From NCBI GenBank assembly GCA_004299465.1, contig SCST01000737.1, positions 1 through 11,500 of the forward strand: a DNA stretch of 11,500 nucleotides, read 5' to 3'. A program made the position numbers and the translations under genes. Below the pieces are notes generated by a model. It was not told the origin of the DNA. It did no database searches and worked only from the letters and a program-made list of their open reading frames with translations. This DNA is from Methylovulum sp. Its GTDB lineage: Bacteria > Pseudomonadota > Gammaproteobacteria > Methylococcales > Methylomonadaceae. Positions 7,617 to 11,500 of this stretch are shown one piece after another; position 1 is the first letter of the stretch; every line of letters starts with the position of its first letter.

Positions 7617-8924
7617 ATGGCTGATGAAAATAAGGCGAAACATAATATCGTGATTGTCGGCGGCGGGGCAGCCGGTCTTGAGTTGGCAAGCCGTTTAGGG
7701 CTTAAGCTGGGCAAGAAAAACCTGGCGGACATCACGTTGATTGATGCAGCATCGACGCATATCTGGAAGCCGTTGCTGCATGAGGTTGCCGCCGGCACGC
7801 TGGATGAATCCGAGCAAGTAGAATATCTGGCCCAGGCGCATCGTAGCCATTTCCGCTTCAGGCTGGGGAAAATGGAAGGCTTAAACCGGGCAAAAAAAGA
7901 AATATATGTCAGCCCGACGCTCAACGATAAGGGTGAAGAGCTTATTCCAGGCCGGACCTTCAATTACGATACGCTGGTCATGGCGGTAGGCAGTGTCAGC
8001 AATACCTTCAATATCAAAGGCGTGGCCGAGCATTGCCTGTTCCTGGATACGACTTCGCAGGCGTTTAATTTCCAGAAGCAATTGTTTGAAACCTATATGA
8101 AAAAATATATAGGCAAAGACAGCGCTACTGTCACTCCCCTATCGATTGCCATTGTCGGTGCGGGCGCAACAGGCGTTGAATTATCGGCCCAATTGCATGA
8201 AGTGACGAATGTATTGGCCATTTACGGCTTGAAAGAACCCAGCAATGTCAAACTGACGATTATTGAAGCCGCCACACAGCTATTGCCGGCATTGCCCGAT
8301 AAACTGGCGCGAGCCACCCAGCAACAACTGGTCAAGCTGGGCGTCGACCTCAAACTGGGACGGCGGGTCACGGAGGTGACCAGGGAAGGCATAACGACCC
8401 ATGATGGTGAATTTATTGAAGCCGACATCAAAGTCTGGGCGGCAGGGATTAAGGCGCCGGATTGGGTGAAGAACCTCGATGGATTAGAAACCAACCACAT
8501 TAACCAGTTGGTTGTGGATGGTACGCTGAAAACGACTGACGATGATATATTTGCGATGGGCGATTGTGCGGCCTGTGTTTGGCAAGGCCATAAAGGCAAC
8601 GTGCCGCCTAGGGCGCAAGCGGCCCATCAGCAGGCTGAAACTTTATATAAATCAATATTAAGTCGCTTAAAAGGTGGACGTTTGGCGACTTTTACTTATT
8701 ACGATTACGGTTCATTGGTATCGCTGGGTAAATACACGACGGTCGGCAACCTGATGGGCAGCCTGATGGGAACAGTCAGTATCGGTGGATTTATTGCCAA
8801 AGTGGTCTATTTGTCTTTATATAAAATGCACCAAGTTGCTATACACGGCTATTTTAGGACCGCGATGTTGACGCTTTCCAATGCGTTCAGGCGTAGCGCT
8901 TACATCAAAATAAAAATGCACTAG
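7617..8924 (+). CDS. ndh: Type II NADH:quinone oxidoreductase (NDH-2)
   Basis: Single-subunit, non-proton-pumping flavoenzyme at the inner face of the cytoplasmic membrane that passes electrons from NADH to quinone. The product is 435 residues from the ATG at 7617. An ATG at 7611 is also in frame, but it directly abuts the AAGGGGGA ribosome binding site (7603-7610), so 7617 has the better spacing. Two Rossmann motifs are seen: IVIVGGGAAGLELA (residues 11-24, FAD) and IAIVGAGATGVELSAQ (177-192, NADH). DDIFAMGDCAA (309-319) is the second FAD-contact motif. AQAAHQQ (333-339) corresponds to the quinone-site AQxxxQ motif of NDH-2 enzymes. The C-terminal segment from about 372 is hydrophobic and basic, consistent with amphipathic helices for membrane attachment. 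The gene stands alone; a 158-bp inverted repeat starts 6 bases after its stop. Confidence 0.93.
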   Translation: MADENKAKHNIVIVGGGAAGLELASRLGLKLGKKNLADITLIDAASTHIWKPLLHEVAAGTLDESEQVEYLAQAHRSHFRFRLGKMEGLNRAKKEIYVSPTLNDKGEELIPGRTFNYDTLVMAVGSVSNTFNIKGVAEHCLFLDTTSQAFNFQKQLFETYMKKYIGKDSATVTPLSIAIVGAGATGVELSAQLHEVTNVLAIYGLKEPSNVKLTIIEAATQLLPALPDKLARATQQQLVKLGVDLKLGRRVTEVTREGITTHDGEFIEADIKVWAAGIKAPDWVKNLDGLETNHINQLVVDGTLKTTDDDIFAMGDCAACVWQGHKGNVPPRAQAAHQQAETLYKSILSRLKGGRLATFTYYDYGSLVSLGKYTTVGNLMGSLMGTVSIGGFIAKVVYLSLYKMHQVAIHGYFRTAMLTLSNAFRRSAYIKIKMH

Positions 8925-8930
8925 ACTTAA

Positions 8931-9088
8931 GGCGATTTCCTGCGAAAAATATACCCAACTGACTGGTCTTTTTGCCCGTCTCCTGCGTTGTAAAAATGGT
9001 TGCATAGCTTGCTATGCGCCCATTTTTACGCCTTGTAGACGAACAAAAATCCTGCGCCATTTGGGTATATTTATTCTTGGCAATCGCC
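8931..9088. repeat. 158-bp long inverted repeat (MITE-like or palindromic repeat element)
   Basis: Two 78-bp arms (8931-9008 and 9011-9088) surround a 2-base centre. Their outer ends both read GGCGATT, ATATACCCAA is shared at arm positions 19-28, and the inner ends share TAAAAATGG and GCATAGC. The arms are imperfect, with a one-base offset around TTTTTG/CGTCT, and the centre GCATAGC-TT-GCTATGC is perfect. There is no coding frame in it. No clear target-site duplication is visible: the left flank is TTAA and the right flank TAAA. It fits a non-autonomous terminal-inverted-repeat element or a large intergenic palindromic repeat. As RNA it would fold into one long hairpin behind ndh. Confidence 0.75.
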
Positions 9089-9124
9089 TAAAACCATCAT
9101 TGAAACCACAACAAAAATAACAAT

Positions 9125-9655
9125 ATGTTTGAAATTGAGTATGAGTTCCGGGAAGAAGATTTAATCCATTTTAATGAACTGCAATTCATGAGAAATGCAG
9201 AAATACAGCAAAATATAAGAAAGAACCGCTGGATTGTGCCCGGCGTTATGGCGCTTATCGGTTCTTTTTATTATTTTTACTATGGCGATATGAAAACTTC
9301 GGGATATGTTCTCGTCATTGCGCTGCTGTGGGCGCTTTTGTCGCCTAAAATCATGATGCTGGACCTGCACAGGCAGATTCTTAAGAGTTATACCGAAAAA
9401 GAGAAAGTCAATATGTTCGGCACCTATAACTTGAGCATCGATCCTGAAAACCCGAAGTACCTGCTGGAAAAATCGCCCAGCGGCAAGCATAAGATGGCTT
9501 GGGAAGAATTACTCAGGGTGGAGTACGGCAAACGTTATGTTTACATTTATATTAATTTAACTACAGCGTTAGTTATTCCGGTGGAGACGGTCAAAAAAGG
9601 CAATCTTGAGCAGTTTGCCGAGCAGGCGGAAAAAATGATTGAGCGGTTTGGTTAG
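9125..9655 (+). CDS. YcxB-like membrane protein, function unknown
   Basis: A 176-residue protein with a charged N-terminus (EIEYEFREEDLIHFNELQ), two predicted membrane helices at about 36-54 (WIVPGVMALIGSFYYFYYG) and 58-76 (TSGYVLVIALLWALLSPKI), and a soluble C-terminal domain (about 97-176) with a W-EEL--VEYGKRYVYIYIN pattern and ALVIPVETV. This layout of two helices followed by a PH-like C-terminal domain is that of the YcxB-like family, whose role is not established. The start at 9125 has no clear Shine-Dalgarno sequence. The gene sits alone between the 158-bp inverted repeat (36 bases upstream) and a partial copy of the same repeat. Its TAG stop lies at the junction with that second copy. 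Family assignment is from pattern memory and is moderately sure; no function can be given. Confidence 0.7.
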   Translation: MFEIEYEFREEDLIHFNELQFMRNAEIQQNIRKNRWIVPGVMALIGSFYYFYYGDMKTSGYVLVIALLWALLSPKIMMLDLHRQILKSYTEKEKVNMFGTYNLSIDPENPKYLLEKSPSGKHKMAWEELLRVEYGKRYVYIYINLTTALVIPVETVKKGNLEQFAEQAEKMIERFG

Positions 9656-9705
9656 GTGGTTTCCGGCGAAGAATATACCCAAGCCGTTGGCTTTTTTGCC
9701 CATTC
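9655..9705. repeat. Partial second copy of the long inverted repeat, outer part of left arm
   Basis: This stretch aligns in direct orientation with the left arm of the 158-bp element (8931 onward). Shared blocks are TTTCC, GCGAA, AATATACCCAA and TTTTTGCCC in the same order and nearly the same spacing. Similarity fades after about 9705, and no matching right arm is evident. Confidence 0.6.
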
Positions 9706-9764
9706 TTTAAAAAGGGCAATATTTTGGCGGCAGTTTTAAATACCACCAGAAAGAACGCAGTCTG

Positions 9765-9975
9765 TTAATTGCGCCGCCGCATAAGGTGTTTGGCTAGTTT
9801 GGCAAGCCATTTAATCGCCTTAAACGCGGCACCCCCCCAAAGACCCACGATAATAGCCCAGAACCCATTAGGGAGATAAACTGGGCATCGCTAAAATCTT
9901 GGTGAGCCATGCCCATAGCCCCTCCGCTTGCGTCCATGCTTTGCCTTTGTTGATGATGTCATTATCAGACAGCAT
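9765..9975 (-). pseudogene. Probable frameshifted small membrane-protein gene
   Basis: Read on the minus strand, an ATG at 9975-9973 opens a 35-codon frame (MLSDNDIINKGKAWTQAEGL, then WAWLTKILAMPSLSP) that stops at 9868. In the next frame, open from about 9888, a hydrophobic stretch GFWAIIVGLWGG continues into AAFKAIKWLAKLAKHL and a basic MRRRN before a stop at 9765. The two pieces join naturally into one small protein with an N-terminal soluble part, one membrane helix and an amphipathic basic tail, separated by one frameshift. I do not recognise the family; a prophage or mobile-element small protein is possible. Amino-acid composition looks coding-like, but this is inference from reading the frames. 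Confidence 0.35.
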
Positions 9976-10155
9976 TTACGTGGACGTGAACCATAAACTG
10001 ACAATCGTGAAGGCGGCGGCTGCATTAAGTTTCTGGCTAGATTTGCTTAACCGCTTGTCAAATTGCGCATCCATATACACATCCAAACGCTCCAAGGCTT
10101 CCTTGATAAACTTATAATCCCGTTGCGGTTCCAACGCCTGTTGCTGTTTTAAAAA
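9976..10155 (-). pseudogene. 5'-truncated reading frame of unknown family
   Basis: A minus-strand frame runs from the edge of the 43-bp hairpin (10155) to a TAA at 9978-9976, which directly abuts the ATG of the next fragment. Its 59 codons read FLKQQQALEPQRDYKFIKEA, then LERLDVYMDAQFDKRLSKSS, then a hydrophobic end (LNAAAAFTIVSLWF). The first part looks like a charged helix or coiled coil, and the last like a membrane helix cut short. There is no ATG near the beginning; the frame opens inside the hairpin, so the true 5' end seems to have been lost there. A short protein from the TTG at codon 8 cannot be excluded. Family not recognised. Confidence 0.3.
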
Positions 10156-10196
10156 TGACAGGGGGTCAGAGTATTTTACTCTGACCCCCTGTCATT
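10154..10196. repeat. 43-bp perfect hairpin, REP-like and possible terminator of the toxin-antitoxin operon
   Basis: Two perfect 20-bp arms (10154-10173 and 10177-10196) of the type AATGACAGGGGGTCAGAGTA surround a TTT loop. The GGGGTCAGAGTA/TACTCTGACCCC core looks like the palindromes scattered in many gammaproteobacterial genomes near RAYT-type (REP-associated tyrosine) transposases, though no such transposase is present here. On the minus strand the hairpin is followed by a run of five T (10155-10151), so it could also end transcription of the toxin-antitoxin operon. Confidence 0.75.
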
Positions 10197-10325
10197 AAAT
10201 TGGAGAATTGGGTGTGCGATTGAAACAACCCAATAGAGTTTTGAGATTGTATTCGTCTGAACGTTTTTGAAATGGTACGCGATGCGTAGCCTACTTGGTT
10301 ATCTGGCTCAGTTTTTTAGCGAAGA

Positions 10326-10709
10326 TCACCAGGCTGTTTTTACGGGATATAACTGAAATTTCGTATCTTTACTCAACAAAATGGCGTTTTCAACAGTGGT
10401 TTGAGCGATTAGCAAACGGTCAAACGGGCCTTTATGATGCAAAGGAATAGTATCCAAACCAACAATATGGTCGATTGAAACAGGTAAAATACTAATGCCA
10501 TTATTTTGCTGTAACGTAACCATATCAGCTAATGGCGTAGTTAATGTCAGTTTTTTCAATTGTAACTTAATCTGCATCTCCCAAATGCTGACCATGCTTA
10601 AAAACAATTGATTGTTAACATCTTCACATAAAGCCAAAACTTTTTCCGATAACAAATCGGGACTTTCGTGCCACCAAATTAGCGTATGAGCATCTAAAAG
10701 GTATTTCAC
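10326..10709 (-). CDS. PIN-domain toxin of a type II toxin-antitoxin pair (VapC-like)
   Basis: A 127-residue PIN-domain ribonuclease, expected to cut RNA with Mg2+ and to be blocked by its antitoxin. The acidic active-site residues are all present: Asp6 in LLDAHTLIWW, Glu44 in SIWEMQIK, Asp97 in PFDRLLIAQ and Asp115 in LSKDTKF. The DAHTLIWW start and the PFDRLLIAQ motif are typical of the PilT N-terminus/VapC-like subgroup paired with DUF2281 antitoxins. The start is GTG (10709-10707), 3 bases after the antitoxin stop, with GAGGAA shortly upstream inside the antitoxin gene, so the two are surely translated as a pair. The sequence is clearly more AT-rich than the core genes to the left, which suggests horizontal acquisition. 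Catalytic residues are intact, so it is probably active. The RNA target cannot be told from sequence. Confidence 0.9.
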   Translation of the reverse strand: MKYLLDAHTLIWWHESPDLLSEKVLALCEDVNNQLFLSMVSIWEMQIKLQLKKLTLTTPLADMVTLQQNNGISILPVSIDHIVGLDTIPLHHKGPFDRLLIAQTTVENAILLSKDTKFQLYPVKTAW

Positions 10710-10712
10710 CCT

Positions 10713-10943
10713 TTATTCCTCGTCCAGCCAAAAGCTATCAGGCAAAGGTTTATCAAAATCATCGCTCATCCAGAAAGTGCCTTTCCCTAAACCGGCCTGG
10801 CGTTTTTGTGGTTTATTTTGTTGTACTGCATCCTGGGCTATAGATTTTAAAAACAAGCTAAACTCTAAAACTGATTGCTGTTTATCTAACGGCAAACCGT
10901 GCATGTTGGCGACAACTTGCTTTTCAATATTTGATAACTTCAT
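10713..10943 (-). CDS. DUF2281-like antitoxin
   Basis: A 76-residue partner of the adjacent PIN toxin. I chose the ATG at 10943-10941 because an AGGAAA ribosome binding site (10955-10950) lies 6 bases upstream. The frame stays open to 10997, but that extension (MGASYCSFVFGKTIRKQI) has no family resemblance. The N-terminal half has the helical pattern LPLDKQQSVLEFSLFLKS, typical of DUF2281-type antitoxins (LP--KQ-EVL-F--FL). A Lys/Gln-rich linker follows. The C-terminal GKGTFWMSDDFDKPLPDSFW is the conserved toxin-neutralising tail (MSDDFD-PL). Antitoxin-first order and 3-base spacing to the toxin fit a type II operon. Autoregulation is likely but not shown; a palindrome sits just upstream. Confidence 0.85.
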   Translation of the reverse strand: MKLSNIEKQVVANMHGLPLDKQQSVLEFSLFLKSIAQDAVQQNKPQKRQAGLGKGTFWMSDDFDKPLPDSFWLDEE

Positions 10944-10957
10944 TATTTGTTTCCTGA

Positions 10958-10975
10958 TTGTTTTTCCAAAAACAA
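10958..10975. promoter_or_regulatory. Palindrome upstream of the antitoxin, possible operator
   Basis: The perfect inverted repeat TTGTTTTT-CC-AAAAACAA lies immediately upstream of the antitoxin ribosome binding site. Type II antitoxins commonly bind such palindromes to repress their own operon. I saw no convincing promoter hexamers around it, so the operator role is inferred from position alone. Confidence 0.4.
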
Positions 10976-11022
10976 AACTGCAATAACTAGCACCCAACTT
11001 TTGAAATCATTCGGATAATTAT

Positions 11023-11057
11023 TCAACAATAAATGCAGCATTTAGGCTGATTGTTGA
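11023..11057. repeat. Nested palindromes in the spacer
   Basis: Arms TCAACAAT (11023-11030) and ATTGTTGA (11050-11057) enclose a perfect 13-bp palindrome AAATGC-A-GCATTT (11031-11043) plus 6 bases. It lies between the divergent antitoxin gene and the transposase-like fragment. It could be a regulatory site or the end of an insertion element; nothing decides between these. Confidence 0.4.
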
Positions 11058-11098
11058 GCACAAGAATTATCGGATGTATTTCCAGAGTTGAGTATTAG

Positions 11099-11281
11099 GT
11101 GCCATCTAATCTACATTACTTCAACCTGAGATTAAAGGCCATTGGCAAGAAAACGCCGTTCGAATCCCTGCTTGAATGGTATGATGAAAATTCAGCGATT
11201 TTTTATGGTAAACCCAGTTCGATTAAGACCGGGACTAAACAGCTAATCCAACCGCTTCTTTTCCTACTCAGACGTTTATGA
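11099..11281 (+). pseudogene. Probable transposase C-terminal remnant (IS481-like)
   Basis: A 60-codon frame opens directly after an in-frame TAG (11096-11098), with GTG as the only nearby start and no good ribosome binding site. Residues 8-40 (FNLRLKAIGKKTPFESLLEW, then YDENSAIFYGKP) resemble the end of IS481/IS3-type DDE transposases, where an asparagine-arginine-leucine segment is followed by ALG-KTP-EAL-EWY----ELF. The catalytic DDE domain is absent, so this is a fragment without activity. The last 15 residues (about 46-60, QLIQPLLFLLRRL) do not fit the family and are probably read-through past the original end. The TGA stop overlaps the ATG of the next frame (ATGA). Family call is from pattern resemblance only. 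Confidence 0.45.
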
Positions 11282-11500
11282 ATCGACTAATATCAATCGG
11301 CTTTTCCGTAGCAGTTGCCCCGGCAATCTATCTTGCCATTGCCCAATGGACATCATCTTCAGACGGCGTTTATGTATCCGAGGTCGCCCTGTTTGATATT
11401 GCTCTTCCGCTTGGTGGTGGCTTGATTATCACAGGCCTGATTCAAAGCCTATTTCCGCAGTTTTTCAGTCGTGAAGACGACTCCAATAACCCCGTCTCCG
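11278..11500 (+). CDS. Unrecognised small membrane protein, 3' end cut by window edge
   Basis: From the ATG at 11278 a frame stays open for 74 codons to the window edge. It begins MNRLISIGFSVAVAPAIYLA, a likely signal anchor or first membrane helix (about residues 3-24). A polar segment (QWTSSSDGVYVSEV) follows, then a second hydrophobic stretch VALFDIALPLGGGLIITGLI (about 38-57), and then a charged tail with SREDDSNN. Its ATG overlaps the stop of the transposase-like fragment, but since that fragment is probably not a real gene the overlap may be accidental. No clear Shine-Dalgarno sequence precedes it. I do not recognise the family. It is too short and incomplete for more than moderate confidence. 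Confidence 0.45.
   Translation, partial: MNRLISIGFSVAVAPAIYLAIAQWTSSSDGVYVSEVALFDIALPLGGGLIITGLIQSLFPQFFSREDDSNNPVS

Larger units (their letters stand above)
9706..10325. other. Stretch without an intact gene
   Basis: Apart from the two minus-strand gene fragments and the hairpin described separately, I see no gene here. A 72-codon plus-strand frame at 9899-10117 is not protein-like and lies antisense to the fragments. At 10207-10234 a 7-bp inverted repeat (ATTGGGT/ACCCAAT) encloses 14 bases. A TACGC-GAT-GCGTA mini-palindrome occurs around 10274-10287. The rest, between the hairpin and the toxin gene, shows nothing I can name. Confidence 0.5.

Noticed and set aside
7481..7963. 160-codon minus-strand frame across the ndh start
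   Set aside because: It covers the ribosome binding site and FAD motif of ndh and has a Ser/Pro-rich composition typical of an antisense shadow.
9812..9822. AATCGCCTTAA matching the end of the 158-bp repeat in reverse
   Set aside because: It is only 11 bases, with no further similarity on either side, and lies in a coding-like fragment (AAG GCG ATT), so it is not counted as a third repeat copy.
9899..10117. 72-codon plus-strand frame in the gene-poor stretch
   Set aside because: No recognisable domain or ribosome binding site, and it is antisense to more protein-like minus-strand frames.

Overview
The window reads as a chromosomal segment of a Gammaproteobacterium. The evidence is a complete beta-lysylated EF-P module (epmB, efp, epmA), which is typical of that class, followed by an outer-membrane and lipid A cluster (bamA, skp, fabZ, lpxA, rnhB) and a type II NADH dehydrogenase. 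Base composition is moderate and the palindromic repeats recall environmental or methylotrophic lineages such as Methylococcales, but I cannot fix the order from this sequence alone.

Region 1 (1-2525), EF-P module. epmB (minus strand, cut by the left edge) diverges from efp and epmA (plus strand, overlapping by one base). EpmB isomerises lysine, EpmA ligates the beta-lysine to EF-P, and Lys34 of EF-P is present as the acceptor. The two transcription units face away from a shared 10-bp palindrome that carries a TATAAT on each strand.

Region 2 (2526-7419), envelope cluster. bamA has its own extended -10 promoter at the tail of epmA. It is followed by skp, fabZ, lpxA and rnhB. This resembles the E. 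coli rseP-bamA-skp-lpxD-fabZ-lpxA-lpxB-rnhB order, but rseP, lpxD and lpxB are missing from their usual places. LpxA uses a TTG start and has Met at the acyl-chain ruler position, which predicts a C10 hydroxyacyl preference.

Region 3 (7420-8924), a single ndh gene for a type II NADH:quinone oxidoreductase.

Region 4 (8925-11500), accessory and decaying DNA. A 158-bp long inverted repeat and a second, partial copy of it bracket a small YcxB-like membrane protein gene. Next come minus-strand frames that look like broken small membrane-protein genes, cut off by a 43-bp perfect hairpin (REP-like or terminator). A compact AT-rich type II toxin-antitoxin pair (DUF2281-like antitoxin and PIN toxin, minus strand) follows, then a palindromic spacer, a probable transposase C-terminal remnant, and the start of an unrecognised two-helix membrane protein running off the right edge. 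No rRNA, tRNA or CRISPR array was seen. I see no clearly new system; the repeat-bracketed YcxB-like gene and the decayed island around it are the least explained part.
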